From: Parasponia andersonii
Taxonomy: Eukaryota; Streptophyta; Magnoliopsida; Rosales; Cannabaceae
Length of the DNA: 64,000 nucleotides
Direction of reading: 5' to 3'
Assembly (NCBI GenBank): GCA_002914805.1
Contig: JXTB01000732.1
Coordinates: 56,680 to 120,679, forward strand
Position 1 is the stretch's first letter. Each line of letters starts with the position of its first letter. The notes under the pieces are model-generated. The model did no database searches. It saw only the letters and a list, made by a program, of their open reading frames with translations, and was not told the DNA's origin. The position numbers and the translations under genes are program-made. Positions 50,140-62,362 of this stretch are shown here, piece by piece.

Positions 50140-50971
50140 TGTGGGATCCGTTCCTAAATCATACACCACGTGGATGATTAAGTGGTAGAACAGGTCATAA
50201 ATGGGGCACACCATCCGACACGTGTCCAGAGTGACCAATTAAAAACCACGCGAGTCGGACGTGGTACCGCATAGGCTCATGGGCTGTCCGAGACTAGGGC
50301 CGAGCCCATTCCAGACCCTGGATGAACTCGGCCCAGTCCGATTCTTACCTCGACAACTGAGGGTCGGGAGCCTCAAGGGTCTTCCACCAGAGTACAGTGG
50401 GAAGCAACTCACAGCTCCAGACCCAGACAGAGCATTTAATGCGATCATGAGTAGGTGCGCGCATTGGGCAAACCGTCCTGACAGAACGGTGGTTTGCCAA
50501 AGTCTCGCCCCTGACAGACTCGAGCCATAGGGGACGGTAGAAACTAGGCTACGATGATGTAGGGAGAATCACAGTAATCTCGGCCCGTGATCTCTGGAGT
50601 AAGTCCTGATGAGAAAAGGTGCTCGGTCTTGGGATTGAGAACCACGAGGTTCACAGTTCCAGGACTATATATATGAGCCATGCGTCCTCGAAAAGAGGAG
50701 GCATGTACGCATACAAAAAGAAATATTTAAGAGTTTATGAGCAAAAAATAAAGATATACTCATACAAAGAAAAACTAAATCTTTACTACCTTGAATCAAA
50801 GATAAACAACTGACTTAAGCATCGGAGAGTCTTTGCAGGTGGCCTCCCCGGTCTCTCCGACCCTGTCTGAAGTCAAAAGCTCTTTGGGACAGCAAGAATA
50901 CGTGGACAGTTGGAGGATACAACATCAGCAGTTCAGAGACATATGGACAGCTGGTGAAAACTGCTCCAACA
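50140..50971 (+). repeat. 5' LTR of the Tat element (832 bp)
   Basis: It starts TGTGGGATCCGTTCC and ends CTGCTCCAACA. The word GGACTATATATATGAGCC at about 50662-50679, kept in both LTRs, is the likely TATA box of the element promoter, followed by the probable transcription start region. Confidence 0.93.
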
Positions 50972-50972
50972 A

Positions 50973-50992
50973 TTTGGCGCCACCTGTGGAAA
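50973..50992 (+). other. Primer binding site region of the Tat element
   Basis: TTTGGCGCCACCTGTGGAAA follows one base after the LTR end, at the position and with the TGGCGCC core usual for plant gypsy primer sites. I did not assign the tRNA. Confidence 0.6.
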
Positions 50993-51059
50993 GCTGTTGA
51001 GCGTGAGAAAAAGAGTAGGAGTCTCACGATCGCACTCTCCCCGAACAAAAGGCCATACA

Positions 51060-54000
51060 ACGTGGGATGACACCTTCGAGAATGACTACCAGGAGCACAC
51101 GTCCCGATGCTGAAGGGAGCTCCCGGGAAGCACAACCGGGTCTGGAGCAAAAGCTGGACCAGATATTCGCCGCCCTAGTAGAAGTAAACCGGAAGGCAGA
51201 GATTGCCCACGAGGCCATCTTAGATTTAAAAGACGAAGTCGCAAAAGTGCGCAGAGATAACGCCCGCCTCGAAGGGCTGCTGGCAAGCGAAGCTAGGAGC
51301 AAGCGAAGGGAAGACTTTGACGAAGAGGTCCAACAAGAGTCTGGGGGCCAACCACCGAGGGAAGTTCCCGCCCCATCCAGATCGCAGATGCAGGGGGAGC
51401 GACAAAGCCAGACGAGGCCTTTCTGAGCCGGAGCGGCGGTGAACAGAAGACACCAAGAACTCCTGGAAGGTGTGCTTCCCACCTGGAAGCAAGAAGTGAT
51501 AGAGGAGCTGAATAAGAGGCTTGGGGCCCATCACAGCTAGACCCATGATGATCTGGCAGAGCAAACTGTGCGAGGGATCAACCGGACAGCCTTTGCCGAC
51601 TGGATCCAGATAGAGCCTAAGCCGAGAGACTTCACAACCCTGACCTTCAGGCCGTTCGAGGGGAAAACTGACCCCCTCGATCACATATACCACTTTCAGC
51701 AGAAGATGGCCTTAGAAACCAGGGACGAGGATGTGACCTGCAAAGTCTTCTCCACAACCCTGGCAGGACCAGCCCTATTATGGTTCAGACAGCTCCCAGA
51801 AAAATCCATAAATGGGTTTGAAGATTTCTGCAAACTTTTCTTAAAGCAGTACGCAAGTGCCTAGAGGCAGCAAAAAACCATGCGAGACCTTGACCGGTTG
51901 GAATAAGCCGCGAACGAGTCCCCGAGAGAATACCTATCGCATTTCCTAGAGGTGATGTCCCTAATGCACAACGCCGACTTGGTCCAAGCTGCAGGCTCAT
52001 TCGTCAGGGGCCTGCGGCCAGGATCGATGCTATCGGACCATCTCCTTTTGAACCTTCTGTAGGATATGGCGAACGTCCAGGCAAAGTCGGAAGGGGTATT
52101 CAGGGTACTGGAAAGTCGCCAGAAAATGCCCAAGGCCTTCGCTGCGATAACAACAGTGCCGGCACAAGCCCTGGCCCCGCAAGGGGTAAAGAGGCCCGCG
52201 CTGGACTAAAAGCCGATTCCGAAACAGGAAGCTCCCACCCAAGGCGGTCAAGAAGGAGGCAAGAGGAGGAAGGTGTCTCGTGACCCACTGCCGAAATACG
52301 AGCTCAACACGCCGATCAACGTGATCTACCTCCAAAACATGGACAGGAGCATTTTCAAAGACCCGCCCAAGTCCAGTGTTCCTGAGCACATGAAAAACAG
52401 GAACAGGTACTGCCAATTTCACAAGGATCACGGGCACGACACCATCAACTGCCGCAACCTTTACGCGCAGGTTATGATGGCGATCCATGCCGACAAGTTG
52501 AAACAGTACATGAAGGCTGGCGGAATCCAGCCATAGGAAGATGCCACCAGGCCCGAAAAAGGCAAGCAGACCCAGGCCTCCGGATCAGGAGAGCATGCCC
52601 TGAGGATAGTGCCGACCATCGTGGGTAGGCCAGAGCCGACCCAGGGTCAGGAGGAGAAGGAAAAATACCTCAAAAAGACCGAAGAAAGGGTGAAGCGCCT
52701 GAAGGGGATGGGTCATTCCGTCAACCATTTGATAATAGGGGAAAGCTGTGCCTCTGCCGCCCCCATCGCCTTCACCCAGCAAGATTTGACCAAGGTGCAC
52801 CTGCCTCATGATGACCCATTGGTGATTAAGCTGCAGATCGACTCCGCATTGGTCGAAAGGGTCCTGATCGACGGTGGGAGCAGCGTCGATGTCCTGTTCC
52901 TCAGTATGTTCGAAAGCATGGGCTTGAATCGAATCGCGCTTAGGCCGACCTGTCAGCCGCTGTTTGCTTTCGACAGTACTAAGGTCAGCCCCTTAGACAT
53001 CATGACCCTGAAGGTCTGCACTGCGGAGAGATGCTTGGATGTAGACTTCGTCGTCATCGACTCCCAATCCTCCTTCAACGTCATCATGGGGAGAGGATAG
53101 ATCCATACTATGCATGGGGTCGTCTCCACCCTCTACCAGGTCTTAAGATGTCTATCAAGGGATGTACCTATACGATAGACATCAAGGGAGACCAGGCCTC
53201 CGCGAGGAAATGTTTTTCAACCGCCCTGAGGGGATCTGATGCGAGCGTGTACGCCTCGACGGGGGACAGATAGCAATCAAAGGACCGCTTGCTAGTATAC
53301 ATGAAGCGGATCAAAGACGAGTCTGACGGGCCTGAATCTACGATCGAGGAGCTAGTAGCAGTCCCTTTGAAAGAGGTAGAATGGGTGAAGGTAGTCTTAA
53401 TCAGGGCCCTGCTGCCTGAGGAGGAAAGGAATGAGATGTTGGGGTTCCTGAGGCAGAATAAAGACGTCTTCGCGTGGTCCCATGACGACATGCCTGGGAT
53501 AGACCCCGCGCACGCCTGCCACCGGCTGAACATAGACCCTAATTTCCCTTTGCTCAGGTAGAGATCAGGTTCGCGCCAGATAAAAATATGGCGATCAGCA
53601 AGGAGGTAGAGATGCTACTGGAGAACGGCCTGATCATGAATACGTATACCCGTGCTGGGTCTCCAACCCGGTGGTGGTGAAGAAGAAAAATGGCGACGAC
53701 CGTACTTGTATAGACTTTACCAACTTGAACAAGGCTGCTCGAAGGATAGCTTCCCCCTGCCAAAGATCGACCAAATGGTAGATGCAACGGCAGGATTCGA
53801 TAGGATGAGCTTCCTGGATGCCTACTCTGGATACAACCAGATCCTCCTATACAAGGAAGACCAGATCCACACGACATTTATTACGGAGCGAGGTCTGTAC
53901 TGTTACAGACACATGCCATTTGGTTTGAAAAACGTGGGGGCAACCTACCAGAGGCTCATGAACAAAATGTTCACCGGGCTGCTAAGGAAGACTATGGAAG

Positions 54001-56550
54001 TCTACATCGATGACATGGTCGGAATGAGCAGAGAAGCTTTGGACCATCTGAGACATCTAGATGAATGTTTCCAGATTCTGAGGCAATATCGGATCCATCT
54101 GAACCCCAACAAATGTGCATTCGGGGTGTCCTCCGGCCAGTTCCTGGGGCACATCGTGAGCAGAAGGGGTATTGAGGCTAACCCGACCCAGTTGTCCTTG
54201 ATCGCAGATGTACAGAGACCCTAGACTATTCGAGAGGTCCAGTGCCTAGCCGGGAAGATAGCCGCTCTCAGCCGGTTCATCTCCAAGATGTCTGACCGAT
54301 GCAAGCCTTTCTTCCAGTGCCTAAGGAGAAGCTTCACTGTCGTCTAGGGGGGGAGGAGCAGGACAAGGCACTGACAGATCTCAAGTTGTACTTAAGTCAT
54401 CCACCTATCCTAGCTTCCTCAGCAGAGGGGGAGTGCCTATACGCTTATTTAACAGTGTCCGAAATAGCGATCAGTGCCGTACTATTCGTCGAGGAAGACA
54501 GCAAGCAAAAGCCGGTGATTTATACGAGCCACATGCTCCTAGATGCCGAGACGCGATACAATATGGTAGAGAAACTGGTCCTCGCTCTGGTCAATGCTAA
54601 GAACAGAATCAGGCAACACTTTGAGGCACACTCAGTCACTGTGTATACGGATTTCCCCATCTGGCAAATCTTGGCCAAGCCAGACCAATCGGGACGACTA
54701 ACCAAGTGGGTCATCGAACTGGGGATATACGACATCGAGTATCGGCCTCGAGTGGCGAAGAAAGAGCAAGTCATGGCGGATTTCCTGGTGGAAATCAAAT
54801 TCTTCGGCGAGCTACATGACCCACTCTAGACGTCTCAGCCTCGCACCTTTTCAGCCTGGACCTTCTACACTGATGGATCCACGAATGCCTCGGGGTTAGG
54901 TATCGGGATAGTCCTGCAGACCCCAACATGACTCAGAGTAGAGAAAGCTTTGAGGCTCGGTTTCCAGGCAACGAACAACGAGGCAGAGTACGAGGCACTA
55001 CTGCAAGGCCTTGAACTGGCTTTGCACTTCGGAGTGGAGAGCATCGCAGTGAAGACCGACTCGCAGTTGATCGCGGGTCAGGTCAGGGGAGACTTCGAAG
55101 TAAAAGAGCCGAGATTACACAGGTACTTCTACAAGGTAATGGGGGTGAAAGCCCACTTTAGCAGTTTCAATATCGAACAGATTCCTAGGGAGATGAACCA
55201 GAAGGCCGACGAGCTAGCTAAGAGCGCATCGATCGGGGGAACGACTGGATATGTAGAGATTCTCCTAGAGGGCAAGAGCATGAAGGACCCTTCGGAGACC
55301 CCTGCACGCCATGTATTTGCAACCGGCTCCGCAGACGAGGGGTGGATGAAACCCATCACCCAGTATTTGGCGTTGGGAAACCTACTCGTGGACCCCTAAG
55401 AAGCAAGATCGATCAGACTGAAGGCTGCCAGATACTCAATGGTAGGGGAGCGACTGTATAGGAGATCGATAATGGGACCGATGCTGCAGTGTGTAGGTCC
55501 CGTCGAAGTGCATAAACTGATAGAGTAAATCCACGAGGGAGTATACGGCAACCACTCTGGTGGACATAGCCTTGCCCATAAGGCTCTGACGATTGGATAC
55601 TTCTGGCCATACATGATGACCGAGGTAACCCGATTTATCAAGAAATGTGATAAGTGCCAGAGATTCGCCCCCATGAAATGCCAACCCACGGAGGAACTCC
55701 ATTCGAACATAACTCCTTGGCCGATTGCCAAATGGGGCCTGGACATCGTCGGAGAGCTCCCCAGAATTCCAAGGGGAAGAAGGTACGTTTTGCTGGCCAC
55801 AGATTATTTCAGAGGCTGAAGCCTACGTGACCGTTAGTAAGGCAAACACGATTAACTTCATTTGGAAAAACATAATCTGTCGATATGGGATTCCGAAAGA
55901 GATACACGCTGATCATGGCACACAGTTCCAGAATGCTAAGCTTAAGGAACTGTGTGAGCTCTATGATATAAGTCTCAGTTTCTCATCCGTGAACTATCCT
56001 CAGGGAAACGGCCAAGCAGAGACAACAAACAAGGCCATATTTAGCAATATCAAAAAGAACTTACAGGTGGTTAGAAGAGCTACCGACCGTTATGTGGGCC
56101 CATCGAACCACGGAGTGGAGGTCGACAGGAAGAACGCCATTCGCCATGGTCTACAGGTCAGAGGCTATGATCCCGATTGAGATTGGCCTCCTGACCCTTC
56201 GCTCCGAAGTGGTAAGAGATGCCCCACTGAACGAGCAGTAACTAAGCCACAACACAAACATCCTGGAAGAAACGAGGAACATGGCCCTGGTCCACCTAGC
56301 CTCATACCACCAGCAGGCCAGGTCCTACTATGCAAAGAAGGTTAGCACTCGTCGATTTAACGCCGGGGATTGGGTCTTGAAGGTTAGAACATAGAATTCC
56401 TCGAAGCTAGACTCCAACTGGGTTGGACCCTATGAGGTGATCAAAGAACTTGACAATGGTGCGTATGTCCTGAAAGAACTCAAGACTAGGAAGAGCCTAC
56501 CGAACACGTGGAATGCTCAGCACTTGAAAAAGTATCACGTGTGAGACATA
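51060..56550 (+). mobile_element. Tat gag-pol region, fossil
   Basis: Approximate parts: gag 51060-52540 (FRPFEGKTDPLDHIYHFQQK, LAGPALLWFRQLPEKSINGF, then a zinc-knuckle-like YCQFHKDHGHDTINC); aspartic protease 52740-53100 (VLIDGGSSVDVLF, SFNVIMGRG); reverse transcriptase 53550-54230 (SFLDAYSGYNQILLY, YRHMPFGLKNVGATYQRLMN, VYIDDMVG); RNase H 54350-54830 (VIYTSHMLLDAETRYNMVEK); second, archaeal-type RNase H 54850-55280 (WTFYTDGSTNASG, NNEAEYEALLQGLELAL, KTDSQLIAGQVRGDFE); integrase 55530-56500 (GNHSGGHSLAHKAL, CDKCQRFAPMKCQP, HADHGTQFQNAKL, GNGQAETTNKAI). The region is broken in about a dozen places. Confidence 0.9.
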
Positions 56551-56712
56551 TGTAAATATCGTAAGACCCATGTAAATGTTTATATTATTAAAAAGCTTAA
56601 TTCCAAAACAGGTCAAGTTTTTTGCCACATGGATTTATCCTTTAGATTATTATGGAAAAGGGATCTGCCCATAGTGGCAAACCCCAGGCACTATTCGTGC
56701 AATTAAGAGTTG

Positions 56713-57475
56713 TACTATGGGAATCACATCGTGCACTAAAATGCTAGCCGATGGCCCAAGAAAACGTACGAAGAGGAAAGATCTACGCAACCAAAAACTT
56801 GCTAGCAGATCTCGAAAACGATCGTACTATGGGAATCACATCGTGCATTAAAATGCTAAACGATGGCCCGAGAAAACGTACGAAGAGAAAAGAGCTGCGC
56901 AACTAACAATTTGCCAGTAGACCTCGAAAACGATCGTACTATGGGAATCACATCATGTACTAAAATGCTAGCCGATTGTCCGAGAAAACGTACGAAGAAG
57001 AAAGAGCTGCGCAACCAAAAACTTGCCAGTAGACCTCGAAAATGATCGTACTATGGGAATCATATCGTGCATTAAAATGCTAGCCGATGACCCGAGAAAA
57101 CGTATGAAAAGGAAAGAGCTGCGCAACCGAAAACTTGCCAATAGACCTCAAAAACGATCGTACTATGGGAATCACATCATGCACTAAAATGCTAGCCGAT
57201 GGCCTGAGAAAACGTATGAAGAGGAAAGAGCTGTGCAACCAAAAACTTGCCAGCAGACCTCGAAAACGATCGTACTATGGGAATCACATCGTGCAATAAA
57301 ATGTTAGCCGATGGCCCGAGAAAATGTACGAAGAGGAAAGAGCTGCACAACCAAAAACTTACTAGCAGACTCAAAAATGATCGTACTATGGGAATCACAT
57401 CGTGCAATAAAAGGCTTGCTGATGGCCCGAGAAAACATATGAAGAAGAAAAAGCTGCGCAGCGAAAGCTTGCGGC
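56713..57475 (+). repeat. Tandem array of about seven 112-bp units in the Tat element
   Basis: The word TACTATGGGAATCA recurs at 56713, 56825, 56937, 57049, 57161, 57273 and 57383, a strict 112-base period (110 for the last). Units differ at a few percent of positions. The array lies just after the pol region, in the hypervariable 3' untranslated part of the element. Confidence 0.95.
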
Positions 57476-57479
57476 CTGC

Positions 57480-58130
57480 CCTTAAAGGAAAGTAGGGACA
57501 AGGTCTACCCATTGGAAGTGGACCCTCTCTAAGGAGCATCTTAGCTATACGAAAAGCTAAAGAAAAATAGGGTTAGGGTCCACCCGTTGGAAGTAGATCC
57601 TCCCTAAGGAGCGCCTTAACCATACAAAAAGCTAAATGAAAGCAAGGACAGAGTCTACCCATTGGAAGTAGACCCTCTCTAAGGAGCATTTTAGCTATAC
57701 GAAAAGCTAAAGAAAAGTAGGGTCAGGGTCCACCCATTGGAAGTAGAACCTCCCTAAGGAGTGCCTTAGCCATACAAAAAGCTAAATGAAAGTAGGGACA
57801 TGGTCTACCTATTGGAAGTAGACCCTCCCTAAGGAGCGTCTTAGCTATATGAAAAGCTAAAGGAAAGCAGGGTCAGGGTCCACCGGTTGGAAGTAGAACC
57901 CCCTAAGGAGCATCTCAGCTATATGAAAAGCTAAAGAAAAGCGGGGTTAGGGTCTACCTATTGGAAGCAAACCCTCCCCAAATAGCATTTTAGCCGCGTG
58001 CGAGATAAAGGAAAGCGGGGTTAGGGTCTACCCATTGGAAGCAGACCCTACCCAGAGAGCGGTTTAATTACGCATGAACTAGGAATGAACAGAGTTAAAG
58101 CCTACCCGTTGAAAGTAGTCCAGTACAAGA
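57480..58130 (+). repeat. Second tandem array of about nine 75-bp units in the Tat element
   Basis: The core TTGGAAG (with GGTC-ACC before it and CCTCCCTAAGGAGC after it) recurs at about 57512, 57587, 57662, 57737, 57812, 57887, 57961, 58035 and 58109 (last as TTGAAAG), a period of about 75 bases. The unit is unrelated to the 112-bp unit next to it. Alternate units share variants (CTAAATGAAAG versus CTAAAGAAAAG), suggesting an underlying 150-base pair-unit in the first part. Confidence 0.93.
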
Positions 58131-58755
58131 CCAGGCATGAAGACAAAAGTTAAAACCAAACTCTGTTTATTATTTCCTAAAATACAAAATGCATGGTCGG
58201 CAGGGACGTGCACCGGGAAGCTCTACTTATAAGAGGCAGGTCTTGGACGGACTTGTAGGGATATATCAGAGTGGTAACACCCTGTTCGCTCCCAATGAGA
58301 GCCGAGCCTAGGCCTTTTCCTCTGTAGCAATGGGTCCAAACAGTGGTCAACCAACCCCTGGAACTGGTTCCTGGCACTTTCCCATTTGGGATCAGAGAAG
58401 TCCAGCCACACACGTGGGTCGAATTCTGCTAAGACAAGTCATAACAGAGGTTATACATCCTCAAAACCGAATGAGCCGAAACTCACATCCTAATCTCCAG
58501 AGTTAATCTTGTCGATCATAGTACAAGGAGAATTCACTAAGAACTCGAAATCATATACGACCAAGTCAAACCCAAACGCCGGCCGCACTGCCAATAAGGG
58601 AATGGCGTTGTATATGATATCTGACCCTAACACTAAACACGGTCAACAAAAAGAGTAAGAGAATGGAATAAACTTAGGAAAATAGCACGGTTTCTATTAT
58701 TTAAACAGATGGTTACAACAAGGGTCTACTTTACAAATACACAGAGCAAGAGGCC

Positions 58756-61700
58756 CTAATTACCTCTAGCTAGGGGAGCATAGCCAGTTTCGGCACTTGG
58801 ACCAGCTCCGGCAGAGGGTGGCGTACCAGGGTCAGAGTCATCGCTGGACAAAATGACCGCGCCAGACCCATCGCCAGTTGAGGCCCCAAGATCAGGCTGA
58901 CCACAAGGAACCTCTGAGGCTTGCTCTAGCGGACCGGAAGCGAGGACAATCTCCTTGGCAACAGAGGTAGATGTAGAGGGCCCGTCTTTTTCTTTGTCGA
59001 GCATCTTCAGCACATCAGTAGGGTACACGATGTTGATCTCATCCCCTAGCTACTGCATGTAGTACTTGACGGAATAATGGTCCCTCTCGACACCTTTCTG
59101 CTTATCAAACTGGTCTAGTATTACCACCTCTGCGTGGCCTTCGAATTCCCTGTTCTCCCAGCCAGACCTGTAGCTCTCTGCAGAAAGGACATCTACCTGC
59201 CTCTGGTACCTCGTCTTCAGTTTCTCCGCATCCGCCAGTCTATCCCTCAGCATCACCAGCCTTAGCTCTATTTACCGCTGTGACAAGTCGACCAAAAGAG
59301 TGTTAATGTCGGTGAGATCTTTGTCGTGCTTGCAAGACAGCTTTGCTAAGCCTCCATCAATTTTTTGTGATCCAAGCAAAGATATGGGTTTACCTCATTG
59401 GATCGGTCGAGTTTGCGCTGCAGGGAATGGGCCTCCAATTTGGCTTTCGTCTCGGCTTTCCTTGCCTCTTTAGCATCATCGACGGCCCTGTCGCGAGCGA
59501 TGAAGGCCAGCCCCATCTCTGCCCCTACGTTCAGCAGGTCCTGCTCCTTGACCCTGAGCTCATCTTGGGCCAGCCTGGTGGCCTCGGATTGAGAGAGCCT
59601 ATCGGCCTCCACCTCGGCCAACTTTGCAACCAGCTCCTCGCGCCTGACCCTCTCGACACTCAGAGCGTGAGCCACCGCATTGCCAACCCTAGCCTCATCC
59701 AGGCTCTGATACAAGTCGAAGTCAGCCCTCAACTTGCCAAGGGCGGCCTCGCTCCGCTCGGCCAGTGCAGAACGGGAGTTCAACTCCCAAGTCAACTCCT
59801 TGACGCGAGAAGAATAGAAGGACTGGATGGTGGCTAGCTGCAAGATACAAGAAAGGGAAGTTATTGTTCAGCAAGGATGCCGAAAAAATGGAGGTGGCGG
59901 CCAGACGAGCCAAACTTGTGCAATTTTACGGCCAGTGACGAACTCAACGTTCTCTAAGGAGAGTACCTCCAGCTCGGGCTCCGTAGCTAGACCCTCTCCT
60001 TGGGCATTGTTCGTGTCTGAAGAATGCAACTCCACCCCGCCTACCACAAGGATACCCTCTCCTCCCACCAGACATGCTCCCGTAGCTCTTTTCGATGCTC
60101 CTGAAGCCGTGGTGGTAGGGACAGTAGAAAGCTGGGCATCGTCGAGCGTGCCTTTGGCGACAGCTGGGGGTGACACATCCTCAGCAGAAGATGCCACAAC
60201 GACTGCTACTACATCGATAGTTTCGGTTGTCACCCCTATTAGAGCCCTGCCTGAATGTGATTTTTCGATCTTGTCTTAACCAGTCCCCCCTGACGGGCCG
60301 CCGCGCGCGGACCTTCTCCTTCTCATGAGGGTCAGCGTGGCCCCATCGTCATCGCTGTCAGAAAAGGGGGCAATTCTGCCCCTCTTTCCTACCGGGCCCT
60401 CCTTCTCTTTAAATAAGTCGGCCTCATGATGCCATTTTATTCGGACCAGGGGAGAAAAAGACAGCCGAGATTTCAAACTCAGAGCCCCCTACTGAGCTCA
60501 GTGATCTCCCTACAGGGGAAGCAGCACTGGCCCCCGTGCTCGTCTTCGAATCGGAGTTGGGGGAGGAAGAGGTCGGAGCGGCGGATTCTCCGGGTAGGCT
60601 CGAAGGCTCTCCTTTGCCATAAATGACTTTTATGGCCGTCGTCTCCCGAGTCGGAGGTCCACTTGCGCCGTAAGAGGAGACCGCAGGTTCTTCGTCCTCT
60701 GAGGACACCACAAGGCACCGACTAGCAGATATCTTGGATCGAGCCTTGTGCACAGTGGCACTCCCCTTGACTGGAGAAGGGTCTGCTGAAAAGCCTTGAT
60801 CAGAACTTATAAAGAGCAAGCAACGTAGTTAGAACACAGCTATAACCCAATCGACGGAGCTCCAGGATGCGAAAATAAACTCACACTTAACTCTCTAGGG
60901 GGCGGCGATTTCCTCTCTACGGAGCCTGACGCACTCTTCGGCCACGAGCCTCTTTGAGCTCGTGGCTAGTCGGCGCCACCAGGTCATAGGGACTCGCCAG
61001 CTGGCTCGAAGCCGTAACCTGATGACCCATTATGGCGATGCGACTGTGCTCATCACGGCAGAACCGGTTCAGAGCTGGGGCGTCAAGCTGGCTTTGCAGG
61101 TGCTTTGTGATGACCCAGGTATCCAGCGAGAAGGGAAAGTGATGCGACTGTGCTCATCACGGCAGAGTCGGTTCAGAGCTGGGGCGTCAAGCTAGCTCCG
61201 CAGGTGCTTTGTGATGACCCAGGTATCCAACGAGAAGGGAAGGTATGAGATCATCCTAGGGATCATATTCATCACCTGGGGGTTCAGGATGGCCTGGATA
61301 TGTTAGCAATCCCTAGGGGACTCAAAGATGATGATCTCCTCTAGCTCCTTGAGCTGCCCCGCCGACAATTGCGGCTCAAACTTACTTTCTTCTGCAAAGG
61401 CTGCACAAGGAAAAATATCATGAGCAATAACAGACGAGGTGAATGCAGACCCAAAAATCACGACCTAGTACTTACTCTGCAGAAAAAATGAAGGAACTTG
61501 GAAGTGCTCCCCATTCATCCAAGGAGAGCACCACGCCCCTCCGACGGCATACAGCCTAAGAGTGGGAGTCCCATTGCTTGTCCGACCTCAGCAAGCCCCA
61601 GAAAATATGGCGTCTTGGGAGCGGTTGGAGGTAGAAAGTGGGGTAGGAGCTCTTTTTGGAGATGAGAGTAAGCTTGCAGGCATAAAAGACCACCTCCAGA

Positions 61701-62038
61701 TTGATATGTATGTTATAGAGAACTGACAGGGTGGAGAGCCCCATCAAGATCATGACCCCGTTAGCGTTCAGCTGCATCAGGTAGATCCCCATCAGAGCGA
61801 AGAACTGATGGATTAGGGAAGAAAGGGGAAACCGTAGCTATTCCAGGTGCCTCCTTCCCAAAATGATAAAGCCTTCAGGGGCAGAGGACTGAAGGTACCA
61901 ATCCGCGGGGCCCTCGACCCTTTGCAATGTAACTCTGCCAGGGAAGCAGAGCTGTCTCTTCAGTGAATCCAACTCCGAATCCACGACAGGGCAGAGCTTC
62001 TGGTTTTGGTTCGAGGCCATCATTATGGATACGATCAA
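58756..62038 (-). mobile_element. Antisense reading-frame region of the Tat element, fossil
   Basis: Between the tandem arrays and the 3' LTR, coding-like sequence runs on the minus strand, against gag-pol. It begins near 62017 (MASNQNQKLCPVVDSELDSL) and continues with LMGLSTLSVLYNIHINLEVV and FYLQPLPRRHIFWGLLRSDK, reminiscent of the 'putative gypsy type transposon' domain of plants. Ser/Thr-rich and acidic stretches follow (60820-59870), then an Ala/Glu/Arg-rich coiled coil (59843-59346, RREELVAKLAEVEADRLSQS) and a tail to 58756. Antisense genes in this place are known for Tat relatives. It is interrupted at several points. The function is unknown. Confidence 0.65.
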
Positions 62039-62344
62039 AAGGAGTAAAAGTTTCTAGTAAGGAGAGAAGTCGGAAACCCTAAGATTTTAGAAAGCTAGAA
62101 TGATTAGAGATTTTGGTAAAGTAACAAACGAGTATAAATGCGGCTTTTATAGAGGGGGAGCCGAAGAGTTTTTCCTGGAGAAGGTCAGGGCAAGGAAGAT
62201 CGAAGCGTCAGAATTTTAAAATTTGAAAAAATTGTGACACGTGATGGCGTGCCTCCGCGTCGGCAATTGGGGAATCACATGTACTCCTCAAATTGGAAGA
62301 ACAGAGAAACGATTTCCCCACTTAATGGATACGAATCTATCAAA

Positions 62345-62362
62345 TAGGGAAATAGGAGCAGT
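62345..62362 (+). other. Polypurine tract of the Tat element
   Basis: The purine-rich stretch AGGGAAATAGGAGCAGT immediately precedes the TGTGGG start of the 3' LTR, the position expected for the plus-strand primer. Confidence 0.6.

Noticed and set aside
56713-58130. CRISPR-like array
   Set aside because: Units repeat over their full length with no unique spacers, and the setting is a plant retroelement.
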